A stretch of DNA of 64,000 nt from Methyloprofundus sedimenti. Its GTDB lineage: Bacteria; Pseudomonadota; Gammaproteobacteria; Methylococcales; Methylomonadaceae. The stretch lies in assembly GCF_002072955.1 (NCBI RefSeq), contig NZ_LPUF01000001.1:1200896-1264895 (forward strand), in the 5' to 3' direction. Under the pieces are notes generated by a model that was given only the letters and a program-made list of their open reading frames with translations, did not search any database and was not told the DNA's origin. A program made the position numbers and the translations under genes. Below are positions 37,853 to 47,571 of the stretch, one piece after another; within the stretch, counting starts at the first letter, position 1; every line of letters starts with the position of its first letter.

Positions 37853-38377
37853 ATCGCTGCTAAAAAAGATGCAACACGTTTAAATGATGCAATTATTGCA
37901 AGGCGTGTAAGAGTAACAGGTTTGTCTGATGAACAAGGTGGCGTTATGTCACTGAGTGAAGCAAAGCACTTAGCTGCTGAGGCAAATATGGACTTGGTGG
38001 AAGTGTCACCAAACGCTGATCCTCCAGTTTGTAAAATAATGGATTACGGTAAATTTTTATTCGATCAGAATAAAAAGTTGCAAGTAGCCAAGAAAAAGCA
38101 AAAGCAGATTCAGGTTAAAGAGATTAAGTTTAGGCCGGGAACAGACATTGGTGATTACAATGTCAAGATGCGTAGCTTAATCAAATTTCTTGATGAAGGT
38201 AATAAAACCAAAATAACCGTGCGCTTTCGTGGAAGAGAAATGGCGCATAGAGAAATTGGTATGAACTTGCTGAAACGCATTGAAAAAGATCTGGAAGAGC
38301 TGGCAACAGTTGAGCAATTTCCTAAAATGGAAGGTCGCCAGATGGTTATGGTTCTTGGGCCAAAAAAGAAAAAATAA
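37853..38377 (+). CDS. infC: Translation initiation factor IF-3 (AUC start)
   Basis: IF-3 prevents subunit association and proofreads start codons. Extending upstream of the first TTG (37922) in frame gives the conserved [11 protein letters not shown]-like segment and leads to ATC at 37853, with GGAGG at 37840-37844 at the right distance. I take this rare start, comparable to AUU in E. coli infC, which lets IF-3 autoregulate. The product is 174 residues, with [19 protein letters not shown] and [18 protein letters not shown] as family signatures and a basic PKKKK end. It starts 23 bases after thrS. Confidence 0.93.
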   Translation: MAAKKDATRLNDAIIARRVRVTGLSDEQGGVMSLSEAKHLAAEANMDLVEVSPNADPPVCKIMDYGKFLFDQNKKLQVAKKKQKQIQVKEIKFRPGTDIGDYNVKMRSLIKFLDEGNKTKITVRFRGREMAHREIGMNLLKRIEKDLEELATVEQFPKMEGRQMVMVLGPKKKK

Positions 38378-38395
38378 ATTTTAAATCAATCTAGG

Positions 38396-38509
38396 GTGGG
38401 TTAGATTTTTTTGCGAAGCAATAAAAACGTAATCCAACAGAGTTTTGTATGATGCGTAAATGTTGGGTCACGTTATCAGCGCTTCGCTAGATAAGCTAAC
38501 CCAATCCAC
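38396..38509. repeat. REP/MITE-like long imperfect hairpin between infC and rpmI
   Basis: GTGGGTTAG at 38396-38404 is inverted as CTAACCCAATCCAC at the right end (to 38509). Inner arms GCGAAGC/GCTTCGC and TAATCCAACA/TGTTGGGTCA also pair, giving a nested palindrome of about 114 bases. It resembles the dispersed GGGTTAG-type repeats of many bacterial genomes. Confidence 0.6.
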
Positions 38510-38671
38510 AATTTCACTTTTATTTTTTAGGAATAAAGGATGGAAGATAAGTTTTAATTGTTACTACTGTAGGAATAGTAGTGTTATCAATTCAGTCGGG
38601 CCATTGCATTTTGCCTTGCTGGGTTTTTATATCAGGGATGTGTTATTTTTATATTATATTGGAGAAAATAA

Positions 38672-38869
38672 ATGCCAAAGATTAAAACCCATCGTGGTGC
38701 TGCAAAACGCTTTACGCGTACAGCAAATGGCGGTTTTAAATGTGGAGCGTCACACCGTCGCCATATTTTGACTAAAAAATCGACTAAAAGAAAAAGACAG
38801 TTGCGTAAAGCGGCTACTCTTCATCAATCAGATGTGCGCATGACTGCACGTTTGCTACCTTATAGCTAA
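38672..38869 (+). CDS. rpmI: Ribosomal protein bL35
   Basis: 65-residue very basic protein: [14 protein letters not shown] start, then TGANGGFKC-like and [18 protein letters not shown] stretches, as in all bL35 proteins. GGAG precedes the ATG. A REP-like hairpin lies between it and infC, where E. coli has the L20-binding translational operator. Confidence 0.97.
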   Translation: MPKIKTHRGAAKRFTRTANGGFKCGASHRRHILTKKSTKRKRQLRKAATLHQSDVRMTARLLPYS

Positions 38870-38885
38870 TTTTTAGGAAAAGAGA

Positions 38886-39248
38886 ATGGCCAGAGTAAAA
38901 CGTGGTGTAACAGCTAGAGCAAGACATAAAAAGATTTTAAAGCAAGCGAAAGGATATTACGGAGCGCGTAGCCGTGTTTATCGTGTTGCTAAGCAAGCGG
39001 TCATTAAAGCGGGGCAATATGCTTACCGCGATCGTAAAAACAAAAAACGTACTTTTCGTGCTTTATGGATTGTACGTATCAATGCAGCAGCGCGTCTATG
39101 CGACATTTCTTATAGCCGGTTAATAAATGGCTTAACAAGAGCAAATGTAGCAATTGATCGTAAAGTATTAGCAGATATCGCAGTACGCGATATGGAAGCT
39201 TTTGCTGAAATTGCAAAAATTGCAAAAGCAAATCAAAGTCCACTTTAA
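38886..39248 (+). CDS. rplT: Ribosomal protein bL20
   Basis: 120-residue 23S-rRNA-binding assembly protein. [19 protein letters not shown] at the start, [20 protein letters not shown] in the middle, and the globular C-terminal domain with [18 protein letters not shown]. In E. coli L20 represses rpmI-rplT translation. Sixteen bases after rpmI; a terminator follows at 39285-39312. Confidence 0.98.
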   Translation: MARVKRGVTARARHKKILKQAKGYYGARSRVYRVAKQAVIKAGQYAYRDRKNKKRTFRALWIVRINAAARLCDISYSRLINGLTRANVAIDRKVLADIAVRDMEAFAEIAKIAKANQSPL

Positions 39249-39284
39249 AGAATAACTTATTGTTATTCCTTTTAGGGAAGGTTT

Positions 39285-39312
39285 TAAAAAAGGGCTGAAA
39301 AGCCCTTTTTTT
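39285..39312 (+). terminator. Terminator after rplT
   Basis: AAAAAAGGGCT pairs with AGCCCTTTTTT around a GAAA loop and ends in a T tract. Confidence 0.93.
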
Positions 39313-39417
39313 TGCTACGGAATGTGCACGAAATAAAGGAAGTTATGGGGTCGAATTTTATTCGTACCTGCTTATAAGTCATTGCTAAGTAAAAGATTGT
39401 CAGGCAACACGCTTTAA

Positions 39418-40494
<1,077 letters not shown>

Positions 40495-40509
40495 GAGAAG
40501 GATTTAATA

Positions 40510-42882
40510 ATGCAATTTAGTGAAGCTTGGTTAAGAGAATTAGTAAATCCTGCGCTGGATACTCAGGCACTCGTCGAGCAAATTACCATGGCAGGACTGG
40601 AAGTTGATTCAGTCAATCCTGCCGCTGCAGAATTTAGTGGCGTTGTGGTTGGGCAGGTAGTATCGGTAATGGCTCATCCTGATGCCGATAAATTAAGAAT
40701 TTGTCAGGTAGAAGTGGGTGAAAATGAGTCTTTACAAATAGTCTGTGGAGCAAGCAATGTACGTGAAGGCTTAAAAATACCTGCTGCATTGATAGGTGCA
40801 GTATTGCCTGGTGATTTTAAAATAAAAAAATCAAAATTACGTGGCGAGCTGTCATTTGGCATGCTTTGTTCAGAAAAAGAACTGGGCCTGGCGGCTGATG
40901 CAGATGGCTTGATGGAATTAGCCGTCGATGCACCTGTGGGTACAGATATTCGTGAATATCTGGCCCTAAATGACCAATTAATTGAAGTTGATTTAACACC
41001 TAATAGAGCTGATTGTTTAAGTATTGAAGGGATAGCCAGGGAAGTAGCATTACTGAATGATATACAGTTTAAAGTGCCAGTTGTTATTCCTGTTGCAGTA
41101 GAGCATCAAGATACACTGGATATTAAAGTCAGCGCACCAGATGCTTGTCCACGTTATCTAGGACGTTTAATCAAAGGTGTTGATTCGAGTGCAGAAACAC
41201 CGATATGGATGCAAGAGCGATTGCGTCGTTCAGGGTTAAGAAGCCTAGGACCAGTGGTCGATGTGACTAACTATGTTCTATTAGAAATGGGCCAGCCTTT
41301 ACATGCCTTTGATGCCGCGAAATTATCAGGTGGAATTGAAGTGCGTAAAGCACGAGCAGGCGAAATCTTAGGCTTATTAAATGAGCAGCAAATAAGTGCA
41401 AATGACGATACATTGTTCATTGCCGATGCTGATAAAGCTCTGGCCTTGGCGGGAGTAATGGGCGGTAGTGAATCTGCTGTGTCAGACAGCACAAAAGATA
41501 TTTTCCTGGAGTGTGCATTTTTTAGCCCCAGCTTTATGATGGGCAAAGCGCGCCATTATGGCCTGCATACAGATTCTTCACACCGTTTTGAGCGGGGTGT
41601 TGATGCACAATTACAAACCAGAGCAATCGAACGCGCAACCCAGCTTATTGTTGAAATAGCGGGAGGGAGTGTTGGTGCAATAACTGAGGTCGTTGCACAA
41701 GAGCATTTACCACAGCGTCCTGCTGTTACTTTGCGAGCGCAAAGAATCAAGCGCATCTTAGGCGTCGCTTTGGCTGAAGCCGAAGTAGAAGGCATCCTGC
41801 AACGCTTAGGCATGATTTGTGTTAAAGATAGTGAAGGATGGCAGGTGACCCCTCCAGGCTTTCGCTTTGATATCGCAATAGAAGCCGATTTAATTGAAGA
41901 ATTAGGTCGTGTATATGGCTATAACAACTTACCGCAAAGTAGCTTGTTAATGCGCTCTGCATTAAGTCAGGCACCTGAAGCGGTCTTAGACATAGATCAA
42001 ATTAAAGATGTCCTGGTTACGCGTGATTACCAGGAAGCCATTACTTATAGTTTTGTTGCTGAAGAACTGCAAAAAGCGATTGTACCTGACGATAAATATA
42101 TAAAATTACAAAACCCAATTTCAGCAGATCTTGCGGTGATGCGTACTACACTTTGGTGTGGTCTGTTACAAGCAGCGACTTATAATACTAAGCGTCAACA
42201 GGGACGAGTACGATTATTTGAAGCAGGTCAGCGGTTTTTAGGTACAAGTGTTGAGCAGCAAGAAAAAATGCTGGCTGGAATTGCAGTAGGTTCGGTTAAC
42301 CCTGAACAGTGGGGAGAAAAAGCGCGAAAAGTCGATTTTTACGATATAAAAGCAGATGTTGAAGCTATCTGCGCCTTAACTGGGCGTGAAGTGCAATTTG
42401 TTGTCCGCAAACATAGCGCATTACATCCAGGTCAAAGTGCAGAAATCCTGACTATGGAAGGCCAGTCACTGGGCTGGGTAGGTATGCTACATCCGACATT
42501 GGAAAAACAGCTGGGTTTTGATAGTAATGTTTTTCTGTTTGAGTTATCTCAAAGCGTATTGCTAGAAAGAAATGTTCCTGCTTTTAACAGCCTGTCTAAA
42601 TTTCCGTCAGTGCGTCGTGATTTAGCCTTATTGCTGGAAGAACAAGTGTCTTTTCAGGCAGTTAAAAAGTGCATTGATGACTGTCAGGAAAAATTAATTC
42701 AACAGGTTATGGTTTTTGATATATACCGTGGACAGGGCGTTGAGCAAGGGTATAAAAGTATAGCGTTAGCATTAATTATGCAAGATGCAACACAAACTCT
42801 TACAGATTCTGAAATTGATGCTATAGTTAACAGGGTGTTAGACGCTTTATCTAACAAATTAAGTGCAAAATTGAGAGATTAG
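40510..42882 (+). CDS. pheT: Phenylalanyl-tRNA synthetase beta subunit
   Basis: 790-residue partner of PheS, with editing of mischarged Tyr-tRNA(Phe). Domains in order: N-terminal B1, a tRNA-binding OB fold (about 40-145, VVVGQVVSVMAHPDADKLRICQV), B3/B4 editing domain, B5 DNA-binding-like fold (about 400-470), catalytic-like core, and a ferredoxin-fold anticodon-binding domain (about 695-790, FNSLSKFPSVRRDLALLL). AAGGA precedes the ATG. ihfA follows five bases after the stop. Confidence 0.98.
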   Translation: MQFSEAWLRELVNPALDTQALVEQITMAGLEVDSVNPAAAEFSGVVVGQVVSVMAHPDADKLRICQVEVGENESLQIVCGASNVREGLKIPAALIGAVLPGDFKIKKSKLRGELSFGMLCSEKELGLAADADGLMELAVDAPVGTDIREYLALNDQLIEVDLTPNRADCLSIEGIAREVALLNDIQFKVPVVIPVAVEHQDTLDIKVSAPDACPRYLGRLIKGVDSSAETPIWMQERLRRSGLRSLGPVVDVTNYVLLEMGQPLHAFDAAKLSGGIEVRKARAGEILGLLNEQQISANDDTLFIADADKALALAGVMGGSESAVSDSTKDIFLECAFFSPSFMMGKARHYGLHTDSSHRFERGVDAQLQTRAIERATQLIVEIAGGSVGAITEVVAQEHLPQRPAVTLRAQRIKRILGVALAEAEVEGILQRLGMICVKDSEGWQVTPPGFRFDIAIEADLIEELGRVYGYNNLPQSSLLMRSALSQAPEAVLDIDQIKDVLVTRDYQEAITYSFVAEELQKAIVPDDKYIKLQNPISADLAVMRTTLWCGLLQAATYNTKRQQGRVRLFEAGQRFLGTSVEQQEKMLAGIAVGSVNPEQWGEKARKVDFYDIKADVEAICALTGREVQFVVRKHSALHPGQSAEILTMEGQSLGWVGMLHPTLEKQLGFDSNVFLFELSQSVLLERNVPAFNSLSKFPSVRRDLALLLEEQVSFQAVKKCIDDCQEKLIQQVMVFDIYRGQGVEQGYKSIALALIMQDATQTLTDSEIDAIVNRVLDALSNKLSAKLRD

Positions 42883-42887
42883 AATAA

Positions 42888-43184
42888 ATGGCAGTAACTA
42901 AAGCAGATTTCGCTGAAAAATTGTTTAATGAAATTGGTTTAAATAAGCGCGAAGCGAAAGAAATGGTTGAGCTTTTTTTTGAAGAAATTAAAACTTCACT
43001 AGAGCAAGGAGAGCAGGTAAAAATCTCGGGTTTTGGTAAGTTTGAATTAAGAGATAAAAACAGTCGTCCAGGAAGAAACCCCAAGACAGGTGAAGAGATT
43101 CCTATATCTGCACGTAGGGTCGTCACTTTTAGAACAGGTCAGAAGTTAAAAACGCGAGTAGAAGCTTATGCTGGAGCCAAGTAA
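42888..43184 (+). CDS. ihfA: Integration host factor alpha subunit
   Basis: 98-residue DNA-bending protein forming a heterodimer with Ihf[21 protein letters not shown] start, [13 protein letters not shown] turn and [20 protein letters not shown] beta-arm with the intercalating Pro. Position directly after pheT is the classical one. Its last 17 bases overlap the start of the MerR-family gene in another frame. Confidence 0.97.
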   Translation: MAVTKADFAEKLFNEIGLNKREAKEMVELFFEEIKTSLEQGEQVKISGFGKFELRDKNSRPGRNPKTGEEIPISARRVVTFRTGQKLKTRVEAYAGAK

Positions 43185-43521
43185 TAATAACGAATTACCT
43201 CCCATCCCTGCAAAACGCTATTTTGCAATCGGTGAGGTGAGTGATCTATGTGGCGTTAAGCCGCATGTATTGAGATATTGGGAACAAGAGTTTGAGCAAT
43301 TAGAGCCTGTAAAAAGGCGTGGCAACAGGCGTTATTATCAACGAAATGATGTCATGTTAATTCGCCAGATCAGAGCTTTGTTATATGAACAAGGTTATAC
43401 AATAGGCGGAGCTAGAGCTCACTTGCAGAGTGACGATGCTAAAGATGACTCAGGACGTACCAAGCAAGTTATCCATCAAATGATTGGCGAACTAGAAGAT
43501 ATTTTAGAAATTCTAAAATAA
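43168..43521 (+). CDS. MerR-family transcriptional regulator (pheT-ihfA linked)
   Basis: 117-residue regulator with an N-terminal MerR winged helix: [27 protein letters not shown], then [18 protein letters not shown], and a dimerisation helix ([22 protein letters not shown]). The C-terminal effector part is very short and has no Cys cluster, so it is not a metal sensor of the MerR/CueR type. The ihfA-merR-tRNA-Pro order is widely conserved in Gammaproteobacteria. Overlap of 17 bases with ihfA points to translational coupling. Confidence 0.9.
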   Translation: MLEPSNNNELPPIPAKRYFAIGEVSDLCGVKPHVLRYWEQEFEQLEPVKRRGNRRYYQRNDVMLIRQIRALLYEQGYTIGGARAHLQSDDAKDDSGRTKQVIHQMIGELEDILEILK

Positions 43522-43616
43522 ATATTGATAAGCTGGGCAGTTGCTTTATACTTGGTCGGCTTATCTATATGACTAACGCTCGTTGGTCATTCTTAATAGT
43601 TAAAAGTTCAATATGT

Positions 43617-43693
43617 CGGGGCGTAGCGCAGCTTGGTAGCGCACCATACTGGGGGTGTGGGGGTCGCTGGTTCGAATCCAGTCGTCCCGACCA
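43617..43693 (+). tRNA. tRNA-Pro (anticodon GGG)
   Basis: 77 bases with encoded CCA. Acceptor CGGGGCG pairs with CGTCCCG (43683-43689, one G-U pair). The anticodon loop CTGGGGG gives GGG. D-arm GCGCAGCTTGGTAGCGC and T-arm CTGGTTCGAATCCAG are canonical. A common integration target for mobile elements. Confidence 0.96.
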
Positions 43694-43700
43694 ATTGAAT

Positions 43701-43733
43701 CAAGGGTTTACATGAATTTGTAAGCCTTTTTTT
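43701..43733 (+). terminator. Terminator after tRNA-Pro
   Basis: AAGGGTTTACA pairs with TGTAAGCCTT around TGAATT and ends in a T tract, directly after the tRNA. Confidence 0.75.
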
Positions 43734-44091
43734 ATGCCTGAAATCCGCTGTTGCAAAAAAATCTGATTAAAAGCAGTTTTTGGTTGGGGCGTTAAACACA
43801 CTTTAAAGTAAATGGTAGTCATCGCCGAAGTAGCAGCTGTTGCATATTTAGCATAATAATTTTATGTTTTATGGCGCATATACTCATTAATTGATTACTA
43901 AGAGCAGATGTTAATGGCCGAAACTGGCTCAATTATCTTGTTCATTGACAATTGTATCGTTGTAGAAGTTTCGATAGTTGGGTATTAGTTGGTAATGTAT
44001 AATTAATGTATGATTCTGTTTCTAACTGGACTTCAGTAGTCGCTCACTTTACAGCAGCAACTTTTAAGGTCAATGTTTTAATCACGGTTAG

Positions 44092-44151
44092 TCAGTTAGA
44101 CTTTCTAGCCAGTACATTCCATTTACCATATCGCTTTTTATAAGTAGCCAT
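44092..44151 (-). pseudogene. Integrase-like N-terminal fragment
   Basis: Minus strand, 19 codons then stop: MATYKKRYGKWNVLARKSN, preceded by GAGGAACTTGAA. This matches the opening of tyrosine recombinases with a zinc-free arm-binding domain (MA-Y-KR-GKW pattern). The rest of the gene is missing. It lies about 400 bases after tRNA-Pro. Confidence 0.45.
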
Positions 44152-44239
44152 TTCAAGTTCCTCATGTGACACAATGTGGCGAATGAGAATAATTAAAATT
44201 TAACTAGTTGTTTAATATGATAAAAAGTAACTATTGTTA

Positions 44240-44310
44240 TCGGACTTCTAAGCCGAAGAACACTGGTTCGACTCCTGTCAAGCGTAGATTCGAGCCCCAA
44301 CGTCCACCGC
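44240..44310 (+). pseudogene. tRNA-like 3' fragments in tandem
   Basis: TCGGACTTCTAAGCCGA looks like an anticodon arm of tRNA-Arg(UCU) type with one mismatched pair, followed by ACTGGTTCGACTCCTGT, a T-arm with one mismatch. A second piece (44287-44310) contains ATTCGAGCCCC and ACGTCCACC, like another tRNA 3' end. No D-arm or full acceptor stem, so not a functional tRNA. Confidence 0.45.
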
Positions 44311-44557
44311 ATTTACAAACACTTTACTCGTGTTTCGATAAAAATATCCTCCTTAGCTTATTGCTAAACTGCTGGCATTATCAGAGTAGCTATCCTCATC
44401 AAACTCTAGTCCTGAATTAGTCATTAAATCATCTATTTTAAGGTATTGTGCCACTTAACGTGTAAACAAAAGCCTTTGTTACCCAATATTGATTGTAATC
44501 CAGATTTATATCAAATAAGTTTTCCCTGCTCATGCCTGAAAGGGAAAAGGAAAAAAT

Positions 44558-46486
44558 ATGAAAAAAATAATTGATCTGTATGGGGCATTTGTTGAGCCGC
44601 TAATCATCATAACTGCACTTATTATTGTGATGCTTGGTCAAAACGAGATAAATCTATTTTTCTATTGGATCTCGTTTGGTTTGCTATTAGGAATAGGCCT
44701 ATGGCGTCTGCGCAAACCTGAGTTATATTTTTCCTTAGCTAAAGATAAGGCCTTTCTTACATATTCCGTTTTTATCCTCTGGGCCTTTATTTCTACTATG
44801 TATTGGTCAGTCGTCAAGGTAAATAGCATCATAACGATAGTCACTTTTTTAATAGGCTTATTAAGTTACTTTATAGGTTTTACAGATGACAGTAAAAAAT
44901 CACTTAATGTGCAGAAATTATTATTGATTTTAGGCTCAGGGCTGGTTGCTTATACTTATTATCAGTACTTCATATTAGAAATACCACGTCCCATGGGGCT
45001 ATTGTTAAACTGGAATACTCATGCAGCGTTTCTCGCGATGATTGTATTGCCTTGGGTAGTTCGTTATGCGGTAAACACTAAAATTAATTTAGTTAAAACT
45101 TATTCTATATGCATTATTGCTTTGTTTATTGCCTTTGCGATGGGCTTGACTCAGAGTCGAGGTGCTTTGCTGATTTTAGCAACGTGCGCTTTTTGTTTAT
45201 TCATTATCATTAGGCGACAGCACTTACCTTATAAGCAAAGTTTGTTTTTTCTATTAGCTATTATTCTAGGCTATATGGTGAGTAGCTTTTTTGTTGATCA
45301 GACCCTGGTGCAGCGTATTAGCACAATTGCCGAGGTGCAAACCTATACAGCTACGGATGCCGGTCGACATTTATTATGGCTTCCTGCCTGGCAAATGTAT
45401 CTGGATAGGCCTTTTTTAGGTTGGGGTCTGGGGACTTATTCAGTATTGTTTAAACAATATAAAGCACCGTTAACCAATGAGCTGGGGCATTATGCACATA
45501 ATGATTATTTACAATTTCTACTTGAATTAGGGCCAGTTGGTTTATTGTTATTTCTGGCTTTTGTCTTTTTTATAGTTCAAAAATTATATTATGTACTACA
45601 AAAACAAGAAGGAATATTTTCCGCGTATAAAACCGAAGCATTGGCACTGTTAATACCCTGTATAGGTATGCTGATTCATACTTTTTTTACTTTCCATTTG
45701 TACCATTTATCTATGCAAATAATTTTTGGCTATTATCTGGGACAGGCAAGTAAATGTTTACAGGTAGAGCAAGGGATTTGGGTTAATAATAGTGCTTTGA
45801 AAGCTAATAAAAATTTCTTGTGGCTGTATCGTACTCTCTGTTTTGGACTCATTTTAGTAGTTATTATTTCCGGATTTTCTGCTTATCATCAAGTTAAAGG
45901 ACAAAAAGCAAACACTTATCCGGAAAAAATAGATCATTATCTGAAAGCAAGTTTGTTCTTTACTGCATCAGACAGGTATGAAGCTTTAAGCGCCCGCTAT
46001 ACGGCCATACAGCTAAAAAATATGCCTGTTAATGCTGAAAATTCAGGGCAACGCCAGCAAGTAGCCGCATACGCTTTAAATGCAGTTAATCGTGCAATCG
46101 AAAAAACACCTTTGGATGCGCAAAATTATATAACTAAAATAGATATTTTGTTAAGTATGCACGCTGAGTATTCAGAGATCCGCGCACAATATGTAAAATT
46201 ATTAACAATTAACCCCTACTTAATAGATGTTCGTTATCATTATGCCCAATTACTAGACGTAAATGGGCAACATCAACAAGCCCTTGCTATGATGTGGGAA
46301 GGGTGGGGACGTATTAATAAAGGCACCTATCAAAAGGCGTTAGATTATTTATTATTTCAACTGGAGTTGAATAATAAATATGGTAAACCTGAGGATAGCT
46401 TAATAATTGAACAGCTAATCCCACAGATGGAACAGTTAATGAAAGATAAAAAAAGTGGGCAATATGTCTTTTTTAAATCAAATTAG
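44558..46486 (+). CDS. O-antigen ligase/PglL-type oligosaccharyltransferase, probable pilin glycosylase
   Basis: 642-residue inner-membrane protein with about 11-12 transmembrane helices and a C-terminal domain. The Wzy_C region (about 190-400) contains MGLTQSRGALLI and GWGLGTYSVLFKQY followed by GHYAHNDYLQFLLELGPVG, with the conserved HND residues of the catalytic periplasmic loop. The C-terminal 180 residues (after about 440) look like a TPR-like periplasmic region (NRAIEKTPLDAQNYITK). Because a type IV pilin follows immediately, I read it as a TfpO/PglL-type pilin O-glycosylase rather than a lipopolysaccharide ligase. AAGGAAAAAAT precedes the ATG. Confidence 0.8.
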   Translation: MKKIIDLYGAFVEPLIIITALIIVMLGQNEINLFFYWISFGLLLGIGLWRLRKPELYFSLAKDKAFLTYSVFILWAFISTMYWSVVKVNSIITIVTFLIGLLSYFIGFTDDSKKSLNVQKLLLILGSGLVAYTYYQYFILEIPRPMGLLLNWNTHAAFLAMIVLPWVVRYAVNTKINLVKTYSICIIALFIAFAMGLTQSRGALLILATCAFCLFIIIRRQHLPYKQSLFFLLAIILGYMVSSFFVDQTLVQRISTIAEVQTYTATDAGRHLLWLPAWQMYLDRPFLGWGLGTYSVLFKQYKAPLTNELGHYAHNDYLQFLLELGPVGLLLFLAFVFFIVQKLYYVLQKQEGIFSAYKTEALALLIPCIGMLIHTFFTFHLYHLSMQIIFGYYLGQASKCLQVEQGIWVNNSALKANKNFLWLYRTLCFGLILVVIISGFSAYHQVKGQKANTYPEKIDHYLKASLFFTASDRYEALSARYTAIQLKNMPVNAENSGQRQQVAAYALNAVNRAIEKTPLDAQNYITKIDILLSMHAEYSEIRAQYVKLLTINPYLIDVRYHYAQLLDVNGQHQQALAMMWEGWGRINKGTYQKALDYLLFQLELNNKYGKPEDSLIIEQLIPQMEQLMKDKKSGQYVFFKSN

Positions 46487-46814
46487 AGCTGGAATGTTAA
46501 GGGGCATAAACGTCTAACAGACAGGAGCATAAAAGCTGTGGCTTTTTTAATGGCGGCAATAATTAAAGCTATTGGATTCCTCGTTTTAAATGCTCTGCGA
46601 ACAGATTTCTAATTTTGCTATGTAAGTCCGCTTAAAATTGAGACAGCTTGTGGAAACTTATGACATAATTATTATTCTGGAGTTCAGACTTTACTATTAC
46701 AAATCAATTAACAGGGGGATTACTAACTTGTAATTATTGTGGTATAGACTATTCTTTATTCTAGTTATAGTTTTAAACTCTCTATTCTTAACATTTTATA
46801 AGGTTGAAAATATT
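46487..46814. other. Gap between the ligase and the pilin gene
   Basis: 328 bases. Must hold the pilin promoter; neither a clear sigma-54 (GG-N10-GC) nor a sigma-70 pair could be selected. Weak AAGG before the pilin ATG. Confidence 0.4.
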
Positions 46815-47240
46815 ATGCAAAATATAAAATATCAGAAAGCACAACAAGGTTTTACCTTGATCGAACTAATGATCGTGGTCGCGATTATTGGTATTTTAGC
46901 ATCGATTGCTTTACCTGCTTATCAGGATTACATCGTAAAAGCTAATGCGGGTGCCGCGGTAGGAAACCTCGGAGGTCAGAAAATTAAAGTGGCTGAAGCT
47001 TTTTCTTTGGGAGTAGGCAATGATGGCGCACCTGGTACTTTAGGATGCAAAGATACTGGTAATTCTGATATTCCAGATTGTGGTACTGGTGGTGTACTAT
47101 CAACTTCTGTAGGGGGTGTTACAGCAAAATTAACGCCTTCTACTGCAACAACAGGTAAAATTGACTGGGCTTGCGAAATAAGTAGTTCTACTTCAACTAT
47201 AACATCTAGTAATATACCTAAACAGTGTACGGTTGGCAGC
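46815..47240 (+). CDS. pilA: Type IV major pilin (PilA-like)
   Basis: 142-residue prepilin. Starting at the ATG at 46815 gives a 12-residue leader ending in Gly before Phe: QQG|FTLIELMIVVAIIGILASIA, with E at +5 of the mature protein for methylation and assembly; a longer frame from 46737 is upstream sequence. The body is short, with cysteine pairs C78/C89 and C120/C138 (the latter the C-terminal disulfide loop). Many Ser/Thr residues near 96-133 are plausible glycosylation sites for the upstream ligase. A tandem 34-base repeat follows its last codons. A strong terminator is at 47323-47358. Confidence 0.9.
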
Positions 47241-47274
47241 TAGTAATATATCTAAAGGATGTACGGCTGGGTAG
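47207..47274 (+). repeat. Tandem 34-base imperfect repeat at the pilin 3' end
   Basis: 47207-47240 and 47241-47274 both begin TAGTAATATA, continue CTAAA and TGTACGG, and agree at 25 of 34 positions. The first copy encodes the last codons of the pilin (NIPKQCTVGS); the second lies past the stop and would encode NISKGCTAG in the +1-shifted frame. Confidence 0.8.
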
Positions 47275-47322
47275 ACGCTTTAGAAAAAAGGCGTTCAATC
47301 AGCTTGATTTAGAACATATGCA

Positions 47323-47358
47323 AAAACCATCCAGACTGTAATTGGTCTGGGTGGTTTT
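47323..47358 (+). terminator. Terminator after the pilin gene
   Basis: AAAACCATCCAGAC at 47323-47336 pairs with GTCTGGGTGGTTTT (47345-47358) and enters a T tract. Confidence 0.93.
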
Positions 47359-47571
47359 TTTGTTTGTTGTTCAAAGCAAAAACATAGTCAATTATTTTCT
47401 GTTTATGCAACCTAAACGAAACAGTATCACTAGTTCTGACGCTTTGCCTGGGAATTCAGCAGGGGAAACGCGGAACGTTTCGTAACGTAGCTCGTCAAGA
47501 GGGATAGGCTTCCTCAACACAGAGTATGAAAACGGGAAAAGATGCGCATTGAAACTGAAATAAAGCTTTTT

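Larger units (their letters stand above)
43734..44557. other. Gene-free gap downstream of tRNA-Pro with mobile-element debris
   Basis: About 820 bases with no intact gene. It holds an integrase-like N-terminus (44092-44151, minus strand) and two tRNA-like 3' fragments (44240-44310). The remainder is AT-rich with no further recognisable signal. Confidence 0.6.

Noticed and set aside
44208-44420. 70-codon plus-strand frame over the tRNA-like fragments
   Set aside because: Its sequence is explained by tRNA-derived debris and has no family resemblance.
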